Source: an uncultured Bryobacteraceae bacterium
Lineage (GTDB): Bacteria; Acidobacteriota; Terriglobia; Bryobacterales; Bryobacteraceae
Length of the DNA: 64,000 bases
Direction of reading: 5' to 3'
NCBI GenBank assembly: GCA_938003835.1
Contig: CALKXJ010000007.1
Location: 428,890 to 492,889, forward strand
Made by a program: the position numbers and the translations under genes. Each line of letters starts with the position of its first letter. The first letter of the stretch is position 1. The notes under the pieces are model-generated. The model was given only the letters and a program-made list of their open reading frames with translations, made no database searches and had not been told where the DNA came from. Positions 34,800 through 43,273 of this stretch are shown piece by piece.

Positions 34800-36071
34800 A
34801 TGCACCGTCCGGGAAATGCACTGGTTTCGCTGGCGATGATTTTCGCCGCCTGTCGCGGGCCCCAGGCGACGGGCCCGCGCACCATCACCGTTGCCCAGTC
34901 GGGACGCGCCGACGTGGTCGGCAGCGACAGCGCGGCGCTCGGGCGCGCGGCGGCGATGCTCAAACCGGGCGATACGCTGGTGATCGGCCCGGGCACCTAC
35001 ACGATGGACAACAGCCTCTTCGTGCCTTCGGGCGTCACGGTGCGGGGCACGCCGGGCAAGACGATTCTGCTGAAGAGCCGCGGCGTGGCCAGCCCGCTCG
35101 CCGAAGACGGCGACTACGGTGAGACCCAGCTACGGGTTGCCGAGCCAGAGAAGTTCCGGCCCGGCATGGGTCTGGCGGTGCTCGACAACCGCCAGAACTC
35201 GGGTTGGGATGTCAGCATCACGACCATTCGGGCGATCGAAGGCAACCTGCTGCGCATACACCCGATGACGCTGCGGGATTATAACCTCGAGCGCGACCAG
35301 GCGCGTCTCCAGAACACCTTTCCCGTGCTGGCCGTCATCGAAGCCGAAGACGTCGTCATCGAAGATCTCGTCGTCGACGGCAACAAGGCGGAGAACGCGA
35401 GCCTGGACGGCTGTCGGGGCGGCGCCATTTACTTCTACATCGTCAAGAACGTGACGGTGCGCAACTCGGTGACGCGCAACTACAACGGCGACGGGATCTC
35501 TTTCCAGATCACCGAAGGCGTCCGGGTGGAGAACTGCGAATCCTACGGCCACACCGGCTACGGCGTGCATCCTGGAACCGGCAGCGAAAAGCCGCTGGTG
35601 CGCGGTTGCCGGCTGCATCAGAACGGCGAGGTGGGGCTGTTCCTGTGCTGGCGCGTCCGTCACGGCGAATTCACAGACAACATCATCGAGGAGAACGGCC
35701 GCTACGGGATCTCGATCGGCCACAAGGACACCGGGAATCTGTTCACCGGGAACACGATCGCCCGAAACGGCTCGGCCGGCGTTTACTTCCGCCGGGAAAC
35801 GTTTCTGAACAGCGGTCATCGCAACACCTTTCGAGACAACACGCTGGTTGATAACGGCGAAGCCCGGCGCGCCTACGGCTTCTACATCGAGCCGCACGCG
35901 GGCGACTTGGTGATCGAAAACAACCGTTTCCGCGAGACCCGCGCGGCCGCTACTGGCGAGAGCTTCGCCGTTTACAAGGTCACCGGCGCCGGCCCGGTCC
36001 GCCTAGAAGGCAACCAGCTCGAAGGCCGGTTCACGGCGGCTTTTCACGAGGGACCGGGCCGGGGCAATTGA
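34800..36071 (+). CDS. Lipoprotein with right-handed parallel beta-helix (pectate-lyase-like fold)
   Basis: 423 residues. N-terminal IFAAC is a likely lipobox. Repeated coils with N and G ladders (VVIEDLVVDGNKAENA, VTVRNSVTRNYNGDG, NTIARNGSAGVYFRR, LVIENNRFRET) mark a parallel beta-helix of the NosD/pectate lyase kind. It starts 4 bases after the propeller lipoprotein gene, forming a two-gene operon. It probably acts on an acidic polysaccharide in the periplasm or at the cell surface; a catalytic residue set cannot be named. Confidence 0.75.
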   Translation: MHRPGNALVSLAMIFAACRGPQATGPRTITVAQSGRADVVGSDSAALGRAAAMLKPGDTLVIGPGTYTMDNSLFVPSGVTVRGTPGKTILLKSRGVASPLAEDGDYGETQLRVAEPEKFRPGMGLAVLDNRQNSGWDVSITTIRAIEGNLLRIHPMTLRDYNLERDQARLQNTFPVLAVIEAEDVVIEDLVVDGNKAENASLDGCRGGAIYFYIVKNVTVRNSVTRNYNGDGISFQITEGVRVENCESYGHTGYGVHPGTGSEKPLVRGCRLHQNGEVGLFLCWRVRHGEFTDNIIEENGRYGISIGHKDTGNLFTGNTIARNGSAGVYFRRETFLNSGHRNTFRDNTLVDNGEARRAYGFYIEPHAGDLVIENNRFRETRAAATGESFAVYKVTGAGPVRLEGNQLEGRFTAAFHEGPGRGN

Positions 36072-36107
36072 GCAGCGTCGCCAATCGCCGCCATTTCAAT
36101 GTAGGTG

Positions 36108-36113
36108 TATAAT
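36108..36113 (+). promoter_or_regulatory. Consensus -10 TATAAT for the toxin-antitoxin pair
   Basis: TATAAT followed by 6 nt and then the ATG at 36120, so the predicted transcription start coincides with the start codon. No Shine-Dalgarno and no clear -35. Confidence 0.55.
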
Positions 36114-36119
36114 CGATGT

Positions 36120-36380
36120 ATGGTCAGGACGCAGATCCAACTACCGGAAGCCCTCTACCGCGAACTGAAGCGGCTGGCAGCGGCGAAGGAGTGGACTCTG
36201 GCGGAGACTCTGCGCCGCGCGGCCGAGCATTGGCTCCAGATGCATTCCCCGGATCGCATTCAGAGAACCGGCTGGGAGCCTCCTGCTCCGCTGTCGCTGG
36301 GCGCTTTCCGGTGCGATCCAGAGAAGTGGCGCGAGGTCGCCAACCTCGCTCCGATGGCGTCTGAGAAACGACGGCGGTGA
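36120..36380 (+). CDS. Ribbon-helix-helix antitoxin-like protein
   Basis: 86 residues from the ATG at 36120 (MVRTQIQLPEALYRELKRLA). The N-terminal strand plus two helices fit the RHH/CopG fold that binds DNA as a dimer, and the C-terminal tail is disordered and likely wraps the toxin. It overlaps the PIN toxin gene by 4 bp (GTGA). Autoregulation at the TATAAT promoter is expected for this type. An upstream ATG at 36116 is out of frame. Confidence 0.8.
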   Translation: MVRTQIQLPEALYRELKRLAAAKEWTLAETLRRAAEHWLQMHSPDRIQRTGWEPPAPLSLGAFRCDPEKWREVANLAPMASEKRRR

Positions 36381-36811
36381 GAAGCTGCGACACGAACATC
36401 CTGCTCTATTACCTCAACCGCGACTGTCCGGAACAGCCCGCGGCGGCACGGTACCTGGAGGCCAATTGGGGCCGCCAGGATTTTGCGCTCTGTGAGCTGG
36501 TTCTCGTCGAACTGTATGTCCTGCTGCGCAGTCCCGCCGTGCTGTCCCGGCCCCTGGGGCCGGCGGATGCGCTTCACGTGATCCGGCGGCTTCGCAACCA
36601 TCCTCACTGGGCTCTCATCGATTACCCAGGCAGTTTGATGGACGCGGTTTGGAAACAGGCCGAGACGCCAGGCTTTTCAGCTCGAGGAGTCTATGACGCC
36701 CGTCTCGCTAAGACGCTGCTCTACCACGGAGTTCAAGAGTTCGCCACCCGCAACACGAAACACTTCAGACGTTTCGGCTTCCCAAAGTTGGTCAATCCCA
36801 TTGACCAGTAA
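36377..36811 (+). CDS. PIN-domain toxin (VapC-like)
   Basis: 144 residues, GTG start within the antitoxin stop. Acidic PIN residues are Asp5 (CDTNILL), Glu45 (VLVELYV) and Asp107 (VYDARLA), and TRNTKHF near 124-130 gives the conserved polar position. It is probably a Mg-dependent RNase neutralised by the upstream RHH protein. The subfamily with a long C-terminal TRNxxHF motif is chromosomal and often kept by selection unrelated to plasmids. Confidence 0.85.
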   Translation: MRSCDTNILLYYLNRDCPEQPAAARYLEANWGRQDFALCELVLVELYVLLRSPAVLSRPLGPADALHVIRRLRNHPHWALIDYPGSLMDAVWKQAETPGFSARGVYDARLAKTLLYHGVQEFATRNTKHFRRFGFPKLVNPIDQ

Positions 36812-36970
36812 GAGCCCTTCCGAGGCCTCCGGGCGAGGGAAGCGAGGGCCGCTGCGTCAGGCTCCTCCGCACCCGTTTGAGCTGGCTGGCGTTTACCCTG
36901 ACGACGGACGGCATCCCGGCACCGGATGATGCCCGCCTCCCTTCCAGGGCTAGCTTCGTGTCAACTCTGT

Positions 36971-36976
36971 TAGACT
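36971..36976 (+). promoter_or_regulatory. -10-like TAGACT before purQ
   Basis: TAGACT ends 12 nt before the purQ ATG at 36989; the leader would be about five nucleotides with no Shine-Dalgarno. The preceding 160 bases after the toxin gene show no riboswitch-like fold. Confidence 0.4.
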
Positions 36977-36988
36977 GAAGATTCCTCG

Positions 36989-37660
36989 ATGAAGTTCGGC
37001 GTCGTCGTGTTTCCCGGCAGCAACTGCGACCATGACGCCTGGTACGCGGTGGCGCATAACCTGGGCCATCCGGCGGAGTTCATCTGGCACCAGGCAGCGA
37101 GCCTGGGCGACGTCGACGCCGTCATCCTACCCGGAGGATTTTCCTACGGCGACTACCTGCGCTGCGGCGCCATCGCCAAGTTCTCGCCCGTCATGGCCGC
37201 CGTGCGGCGCTTCGCGGCCGAAGGCGGCCTGGTGCTCGGCATCTGCAACGGCTTTCAGATTCTGGTGGAATGCGGCCTGCTGCCCGGGGCGCTCGTCCGC
37301 AACCGGGGCCTGAAGTTCATCTGCCGCCAGGTGCGCGTGCGCCTGGAGACCACCGATTCGCCGTTCACCAACGCCGGAGTCCGCGGCGAGATCCTGCGCA
37401 TCCCGGTGGCGCACGGCGAGGGCTGCTACGTCGCTGACGAACGCACGCTCGACGAGCTCGAGGCCGAAGACCGTGTGGCGTTCCGCTATGTTGAAGATGT
37501 GAACGGTTCGTTGCGTTCCATTGCTGGGATCCTGAACCGGGGGCGCAACATCTTGGGCATGATGCCCCACCCGGAGAGGGCCGCTGATCCTCTCATGGGC
37601 TCGACCGACGGATTGGTCGTATTCCGCTCCATGGTGGCCGCCCTGGCCGAGAAGCGATGA
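36989..37660 (+). CDS. purQ: Phosphoribosylformylglycinamidine synthase subunit PurQ
   Basis: 223 residues, class I glutamine amidotransferase. The nucleophile Cys is in [12 protein letters not shown], the oxyanion region in [17 protein letters not shown], and the His/Glu pair in [10 protein letters not shown]. It supplies ammonia to PurL in purine synthesis. First gene of purQ-purL-purF-aminotransferase; start overlaps purL by 4 bp. A purS gene, the usual third partner, is not adjacent. Confidence 0.95.
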   Translation: MKFGVVVFPGSNCDHDAWYAVAHNLGHPAEFIWHQAASLGDVDAVILPGGFSYGDYLRCGAIAKFSPVMAAVRRFAAEGGLVLGICNGFQILVECGLLPGALVRNRGLKFICRQVRVRLETTDSPFTNAGVRGEILRIPVAHGEGCYVADERTLDELEAEDRVAFRYVEDVNGSLRSIAGILNRGRNILGMMPHPERAADPLMGSTDGLVVFRSMVAALAEKR

Positions 37661-39882
37661 GCACCATCACGCCGGATCTCGTCGAGGCGCACCAGCTCAC
37701 CCCGGACGAGTACCGGCGCATTGTGGAAATCCTGGGCCGGGAGCCGACCTACACGGAGCTCGGCATCTTCAGCGTGATGTGGAGCGAGCACTGCTCCTAC
37801 AAGAGCTCGCGCCTGCACCTCAGGAAGCTTCCGACGCAGGGCCCGCACGTCTTGCAAGGTCCGGGCGAGAACGCCGGCGTCATCGATATCGGCGACGGCT
37901 GGGCGATCGCCTTCAAGATCGAATCGCACAACCACCCGAGCTTCATCGAACCGTTTCAGGGGGCGGCCACGGGCGTCGGCGGCATCCTGCGCGACATCTT
38001 CACGATGGGAGCGCGCCCGATCGCCGTGCTCGACGCGTTGCGCTTCGGCCCGCTCGACGATCCGGAAGCGGGAGCGCGCAACCGGCGGATCCTCGAGGGC
38101 GTAGTGAGCGGCATCGCCCACTACGGCAATTGCTTCGGCGTGCCCACGGTGGGCGGGGAGACCGTCTTCGATCCGTGCTACAACGGCAACCCGCTGGTGA
38201 ACGTGCTCGCGCTCGGCGTCTTCCGCCACGACGAAATTTTCTACGCGCGCGCCTGCGGCGTGGGCAACCCGGTCATCTACGTCGGCGCCAAGACCGGCCG
38301 GGACGGCATTCACGGCGCCTCGATGGCCTCGGCCGAGTTCACCGAGGAGTCGAAGCAGAAGCGGCCGAACGTCCAGGTGGGCGATCCCTTCCTCGAAAAG
38401 CTCTTGCTCGAGGCGTGCCTGGAAGCGATGAAGACGGGCGCTATCGTGGGCATCCAGGACATGGGCGCCGCGGGCCTGACCTGCTCGACCTGCGAGATGG
38501 GCAGCCGTGCCGGCACCGGCATCGAGATCGACCTCCAGTACGTGCCCCAGCGCGAGACGGGCATGACGCCCTACGAGATCATGCTCTCGGAGTCGCAGGA
38601 GCGCATGCTGCTGGTCGCCGAGAAGGGCCGCGAGGAGGAGGTCGTCCGCGTCTTCCGCAAGTGGGGCTTGGATGCGGTCACCATCGGCTACGTCACCGGC
38701 GACGGCCTGCTGCGCGTGAAGGACCACGGCGTGGTGGTGGCCGAGATTCCCACCCGGGCGCTGGCCGAGGACGCTCCCCTCTACGACCGCCCGTACACGA
38801 AACCGTACCGGCGCGCGCCGATGGACTGGCCGGAACAGGCCGGCGCCAATGTCGAGGATGACCTGGTCGCCCTGGTCACCTCCGCCGACCTGTGCTCGAA
38901 GCGCTGGATCTGGGAGCAGTACGATTACATGGTGCGCACCAACACCGTGCGGGGGCCGGGCGCCGACGCCGCGGTGCTCCGGATCAAGGAGACCGCGAGC
39001 TCGATCGCCGTGGCGCTCGACGGCAACGAGCGCTACTGCTATCTCGATCCGCGCGAGGGCGCCCGCCTGGTGGTGGCCGAATGCTGCCGGAACCTCTCCG
39101 CCGTGGGCGCGCTTCCGGTCGCCGCGACCAACAACCTCAACTTCGGCAATCCCGAACGGCCCGAAATCATGGGACAGCTGGTGGAGACGATCGAGGGGCT
39201 GGCGGAAGCCTGCCGGTTCTTCGAGACGCCGATCACCGGCGGCAACGTCAGCCTGTACAACGAAACGCTCGGCGAACCGGTGCGGCCCTCACCGGTCATC
39301 GGCATCGTGGGATTGATGAAGACCGGACCGGTGACGCCGGCCGAGTTCTCGCGGCCGGGCCTCGCCGTGATCCTGGTGGGCGGCCTAGGCTCCTCCGACT
39401 GGCGGCGCTTCGGAGGCACCCAGTACGCCAAGGTGATCCTGAAGGCGCTGTGGGGCCTGCCGCCGGCGCTCGATATGGATTACGAAAAGCGGGTCCAGGC
39501 GGCGGTGCGGGAAATCGTGCAAGCGGGCCTGGCCGCTTCGAGCCACGATTTGAGCGGCGGCGGGCTGGGGGTGGCGCTGGCGGAGTGTTCCTTCTCGGAG
39601 GCGGGCGTCGGCGCGGTGATTGAACTGGAATCGGATCTGCCCGATCACGTCCTGCTGTTTCACGAAGCGCCGTCGCGGGTGCTGATTTCGACCGAGGCGG
39701 AGAAGGCGGTTCGCGAGATCGCCACGCGCTTCGGCGTCGAGGCGCCCGTGATCGGCCGCACCCAGGAAGGCTGGCTCGACATCAGCAACCGGGGCCGCCG
39801 CCTGGTGCATCTCGATGTGCGCAACTTGCGCGAGCAGTGGGAGAGTGCCCTGCCCAGGATGCTGGCCTCTCCCCGGCATTGA
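37657..39882 (+). CDS. purL: Phosphoribosylformylglycinamidine synthase subunit PurL (small type)
   Basis: 741 residues, the short PurL that works with PurQ and PurS rather than the 1300-residue fused form. [19 protein letters not shown] and [15 protein letters not shown] mark the ATP-grasp-like AIRS fold, duplicated in two halves. It makes FGAM from FGAR, ATP and ammonia. ATGA overlap with purQ. Confidence 0.95.
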   Translation: MSTITPDLVEAHQLTPDEYRRIVEILGREPTYTELGIFSVMWSEHCSYKSSRLHLRKLPTQGPHVLQGPGENAGVIDIGDGWAIAFKIESHNHPSFIEPFQGAATGVGGILRDIFTMGARPIAVLDALRFGPLDDPEAGARNRRILEGVVSGIAHYGNCFGVPTVGGETVFDPCYNGNPLVNVLALGVFRHDEIFYARACGVGNPVIYVGAKTGRDGIHGASMASAEFTEESKQKRPNVQVGDPFLEKLLLEACLEAMKTGAIVGIQDMGAAGLTCSTCEMGSRAGTGIEIDLQYVPQRETGMTPYEIMLSESQERMLLVAEKGREEEVVRVFRKWGLDAVTIGYVTGDGLLRVKDHGVVVAEIPTRALAEDAPLYDRPYTKPYRRAPMDWPEQAGANVEDDLVALVTSADLCSKRWIWEQYDYMVRTNTVRGPGADAAVLRIKETASSIAVALDGNERYCYLDPREGARLVVAECCRNLSAVGALPVAATNNLNFGNPERPEIMGQLVETIEGLAEACRFFETPITGGNVSLYNETLGEPVRPSPVIGIVGLMKTGPVTPAEFSRPGLAVILVGGLGSSDWRRFGGTQYAKVILKALWGLPPALDMDYEKRVQAAVREIVQAGLAASSHDLSGGGLGVALAECSFSEAGVGAVIELESDLPDHVLLFHEAPSRVLISTEAEKAVREIATRFGVEAPVIGRTQEGWLDISNRGRRLVHLDVRNLREQWESALPRMLASPRH

Positions 39883-39890
39883 GGAGGCCG

Positions 39891-41306
39891 ATGTTCGAGA
39901 AGTTTCGTGAGGAGTGCGGCGTGGTGGCGATCTACGGCCATCCGGAGGCGGCCAACCTGGCCTACCTGGGCCTGCACGCCCTCCAGCACCGGGGCCAGGA
40001 AAGCGCCGGGATCGCCGCCGCCAATGGACGCGAGATCAGCCTGCACCGGGCCATGGGGCTGGTGGCGGACATCTTCACGCCGGAGGTGGTCGGCCGCCTG
40101 GCGGGCTACGCCGCCATTGGCCACACGCGATATTCCACCGCCGGCGATACGGTGCTCGAGAACGCGCAGCCGCTCTATGTGAACTGCAACCGCGGGCCGC
40201 TTGCCATCGCGCACAACGGAAACATCACCAATGCCCTGGAGGTCCGGCGCGAGCTCGAGCGGGAGGGCTCGATCTTCCATGCCTCGAGCGACACCGAGGT
40301 CGTCCTGCACCTGATTGCCCACTCGAGGGAGGCGAGCCTGGCCAGTGCGCTGCGCGAGGCGCTGCTCCAGCTCGACGGCGCCTTCTCGCTCGTCCTGCTG
40401 GCCAAGGACCGCATGATCGTGGCGCGCGATCCGCACGGCTTCCGCCCGCTTGCCATGGGGCTGATGGAGCTCTCCGGGGGCAAGATGTGCTACTGCTTCG
40501 CCTCGGAGACCTGCGCCTTCGATCTGATCGGCGCGGTTTACGTCAACGAGGTGCAGCCCGGCGAGATGATCGTCATCGGGCCGGAGGGCATGACGCGCCA
40601 GCAGTACACCGTGCCGCGCCAGCCGGCCCACTGCGTCTTCGAGCACGTCTATTTCTCCCGGCCGGATTCGATCGTCTTCGGGCGCTCGGTGCAGCTTTCG
40701 CGCGAGATGATGGGGCGCCTGCTGGCGCTCGAGCATCCGGTGGATGCCGACGTCGTGGTCCCGGTGCCGGACTCCGGCGTGGCGGCCGCGCTCGGCTATG
40801 CCGACGAGTCGGGCATCCCGTTCCGCATGGGGCTCATCCGCAACCACTACGTCGGCCGGACCTTCATCGAGCCCACGCAGGCGATCCGGGACTTCGGCGT
40901 GCGGCTGAAGCTCAACCCGATCCGGCATCTGCTCAACGGCAAACGGGTCGTGCTGGTGGACGATTCGATCGTACGGGGCACCACCAGCCGCAAGATCGTC
41001 CGCATGGTGCGCGGCGCCGGCGCCCGCGAGGTCCACCTGCGAATCTCCTGCCCGCCGACCATCTCGCCCTGCTATTACGGTGTCGATACGCCGCGCAAGC
41101 GGGAGCTAATTGCGGCGCACAACAGCGTGGAGGCCATCCGGAAGTTCGTCGAGGCGGATTCGCTCGGCTATCTGTCGCTTGAGGGCCTGCGGCGCGCCGT
41201 CGACGATGACGACCGGCTGACGCACTGCTACGCCTGCTATACGGGCGTCTATCCCACCGAGCTCGTCAACATCGACGAGCTGGCCGATACCAAGCACCGT
41301 GTCTGA
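39891..41306 (+). CDS. purF: Amidophosphoribosyltransferase
   Basis: 471 residues from the ATG at 39891 with a GAGGAGG Shine-Dalgarno. The catalytic Cys is Cys9 in EECGVVAIYG, so an eight-residue propeptide must be removed. PRPP-binding VVLVDDSIVRGTTS is intact. Cys residues in PAHCVFEHVYF, ISPCYYGVD and THCYACYTG match the four ligands of the 4Fe-4S cluster of the Bacillus-type enzyme. First step of purine synthesis. Confidence 0.95.
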   Translation: MFEKFREECGVVAIYGHPEAANLAYLGLHALQHRGQESAGIAAANGREISLHRAMGLVADIFTPEVVGRLAGYAAIGHTRYSTAGDTVLENAQPLYVNCNRGPLAIAHNGNITNALEVRRELEREGSIFHASSDTEVVLHLIAHSREASLASALREALLQLDGAFSLVLLAKDRMIVARDPHGFRPLAMGLMELSGGKMCYCFASETCAFDLIGAVYVNEVQPGEMIVIGPEGMTRQQYTVPRQPAHCVFEHVYFSRPDSIVFGRSVQLSREMMGRLLALEHPVDADVVVPVPDSGVAAALGYADESGIPFRMGLIRNHYVGRTFIEPTQAIRDFGVRLKLNPIRHLLNGKRVVLVDDSIVRGTTSRKIVRMVRGAGAREVHLRISCPPTISPCYYGVDTPRKRELIAAHNSVEAIRKFVEADSLGYLSLEGLRRAVDDDDRLTHCYACYTGVYPTELVNIDELADTKHRV

Positions 41307-42483
41307 TCGGCCGCCACCCTCGGTCGCCTCGAGCGCCCTCGCCGTGCCTCACTCGCGCATCCGCGAGCTCGCCGAGGAGGCCATGACGATGGAGGGCGTC
41401 CTGCGACTGCACTTTGGCGAATCGAATCTGCCGACGCCGGAGTTCATCCGCCGCGCCGCGGTCGAAGCGATGGACTCCGGCTATACCTTCTACACGGAAA
41501 ATGCGGGGCTGCCCTCCACCCGCCGGGCCATCGCTCGGTACTACCGGCGCCTGCACGGCGTCGAGCTCGATCCCGAACGGGAAATCGTCGTGACCGCCTC
41601 CGGCGTACAGGCGCTGAACGTCTCCATCCGGTGCGTGCTCGATCCGGGCGACGAGGCAGTGTTGTTGACGCCGGCCTGGCCGAACGCCTCGGCGATGGTG
41701 GCGCTCTGCAACGCCAAGCCCGTCGAGGTGCCGCTTGCCCGCTCGGGCGGGCGATATGGCATCGATTTCGACGCCGTGCAGGCGGCGATCACCGAACGCA
41801 CCCGCCTGCTGGTCTATACCTCGCCTTCGAATCCGCTCGGCTGGGTGGCCACGGAGGCCGAACAGCAGGCACTGCTCGCGCTCGCGCGCGAGCACGGCCT
41901 GTGGCTGCTCGCCGATGAGGTTTACGAGCGGCTGTATTACCTGGGCGAGCCGGGCGAGCCGGCGCACTCGATCCTCCGCAAGGCCACCCGCGACGATGCG
42001 GTCATTGTCACCCAGTCCTTCTCGAAGAGCTACGCCATGACCGGCTGGCGGCTAGGCTGGCTGGTGGCGCGTGCCGATTTGGCCGATCGCGCGGCGCGCC
42101 TGAACGAGTTCATCGTCTCGCACGCGCCCAGCTTCACGCAGAAAGCCGGCGAGGCCGCGCTCGAGCAGGGCGAGCCCTGGATCCGCGAGATGGTGGCGGG
42201 ATTGCGCGCCAATCGCGATTTCTGCGTCGAAGCGCTCGCCCGCATGCCAGGCCTGTGGGTTCCGCGTCCGGACGGGGCCTTTTACCTGTTCCCGCGCATT
42301 GACGGCGTTCGCGATTCGATGTCGCTGTGCCGCAGGATTCTCCGGGAAGTGCGCGTGGGCTTGGCGCCCGGGGTGGCCTTCGGGGCCGGCGGCGAAGGTT
42401 CGTTGCGGCTTTGCTACGCCTCGACGCGAAGCCTCCTGGAAGAGGCGATGGAGCGCCTGGAGCGATTCTTCCGGTCCCGTTGA
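41299..42483 (+). CDS. Class I PLP-dependent aminotransferase
   Basis: 394 residues, GTG start at 41299 overlapping the purF end by 8 bp. PLP Lys in QSFSKSYAMTGWRLGW, with TSPSNPLGW and LADEVYERLYY. It resembles aspartate or aromatic aminotransferases; joining the pur operon suggests a link with nitrogen or aspartate supply, but this is inference. Similar in type to the 19885 aminotransferase but not a close copy. Confidence 0.85.
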   Translation: MSDRPPPSVASSALAVPHSRIRELAEEAMTMEGVLRLHFGESNLPTPEFIRRAAVEAMDSGYTFYTENAGLPSTRRAIARYYRRLHGVELDPEREIVVTASGVQALNVSIRCVLDPGDEAVLLTPAWPNASAMVALCNAKPVEVPLARSGGRYGIDFDAVQAAITERTRLLVYTSPSNPLGWVATEAEQQALLALAREHGLWLLADEVYERLYYLGEPGEPAHSILRKATRDDAVIVTQSFSKSYAMTGWRLGWLVARADLADRAARLNEFIVSHAPSFTQKAGEAALEQGEPWIREMVAGLRANRDFCVEALARMPGLWVPRPDGAFYLFPRIDGVRDSMSLCRRILREVRVGLAPGVAFGAGGEGSLRLCYASTRSLLEEAMERLERFFRSR

Positions 42484-42709
42484 CCGCTGGGCCGCCGCGC
42501 AATTTTCCCGATTCGCCCACCGGGCTGGGGGAAGTTTCTCACCGGAGGGGCGATCGAAGGGCTCGAAGAGAGGCCGCCCTGCGCGGGGAATCCAGGAAAA
42601 TGAACCTTTTGATCCTGATTTGCGTCCCTTCCCGGCCCCTTCCGCCCTCTGCCTGGGCGTCTCCCCAGGTTTGGCAGCGCAGTTGCCAAAGCTGACGGGA
42701 GAGTATCTT
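42484..42709. other. 226-bp leader region of the molybdoenzyme operon
   Basis: Between the aminotransferase stop and the FeS subunit GTG start. GC-rich with several short self-complementary stretches, but no consensus promoter or terminator. A molybdenum-cofactor riboswitch would be expected here in some lineages, yet I could not match its conserved core by eye. Confidence 0.3.
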
Positions 42710-43255
42710 GTGAGCTACGGGTGGCTTTTCGATTCAAAGCGCTGTATCGAGTGTCGGGCCTGCGAGGCCGCGTGCAAGCAGTGGAACCGGGTCGACACGG
42801 GCTGGAACGTGCGCTACCGGCCGGTCCGGGTCTGGGAAACGGGAACATTTCCGAACCTGCGCACGCAGGCCTTGTCGATGGCCTGCAATCACTGTGAAAA
42901 CCCTCTGTGCCTGAAGGTCTGCCCGGTGAAGGCGATCTGGCGGCGGGATGACGGCATCGTGCTGATCGATCAGGACCGCTGCGTCGGCTGCCGTTTCTGC
43001 ACCAAGTTCTGCCCCTACGATGCGCCCCAGTTCCACGCCGGTCGAAAAAAGATGGAGAAATGCACCATGTGCGCCGACCGCATTGACCAGGGCATGCAGC
43101 CGGCCTGCGCCGCGATATGCCCGACCGGCGCCTTGCGATGGGGCGAGTGGAACCAGATCGCGGGAGCCGGCGTCGCGCAGGTGGAGAGCTTCTCCGAGCC
43201 GGCGCTGACACGCCCGCGGATCCGCTTTGTGAACACCCCCTGGGGGACGCGATAG
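42710..43255 (+). CDS. Four-cluster 4Fe-4S electron-transfer subunit of a molybdoenzyme
   Basis: 181 residues from a GTG at 42710 with GGGAG upstream; the frame is open further 5' but without a credible start. Four Cys groups are visible: CIECRACEAAC (12-22), CNHCENPLCLKVC, CVGCRFCTKFC and CTMCADRI with CAAIC, sixteen ligands for four clusters, the PsrB/DmsB/FdhB type. It has no Tat signal and would be carried out with the catalytic subunit. Upstream 226 bases hold no recognisable gene. First gene of the operon with the molybdopterin subunit and chaperone. Confidence 0.85.
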   Translation: MSYGWLFDSKRCIECRACEAACKQWNRVDTGWNVRYRPVRVWETGTFPNLRTQALSMACNHCENPLCLKVCPVKAIWRRDDGIVLIDQDRCVGCRFCTKFCPYDAPQFHAGRKKMEKCTMCADRIDQGMQPACAAICPTGALRWGEWNQIAGAGVAQVESFSEPALTRPRIRFVNTPWGTR

Positions 43256-43273
43256 GCGAGGAGGAACTCGAAA

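Noticed and set aside
19885..42483. The two class I aminotransferases as a recent duplication
   Set aside because: They share only family motifs (SKxYAMTGWRxG); the rest differs too much for a recent copy.
42484..42709. Molybdenum-cofactor riboswitch before the molybdoenzyme operon
   Set aside because: Position is suitable but I could not match the conserved core; a covariance-model search would be needed.
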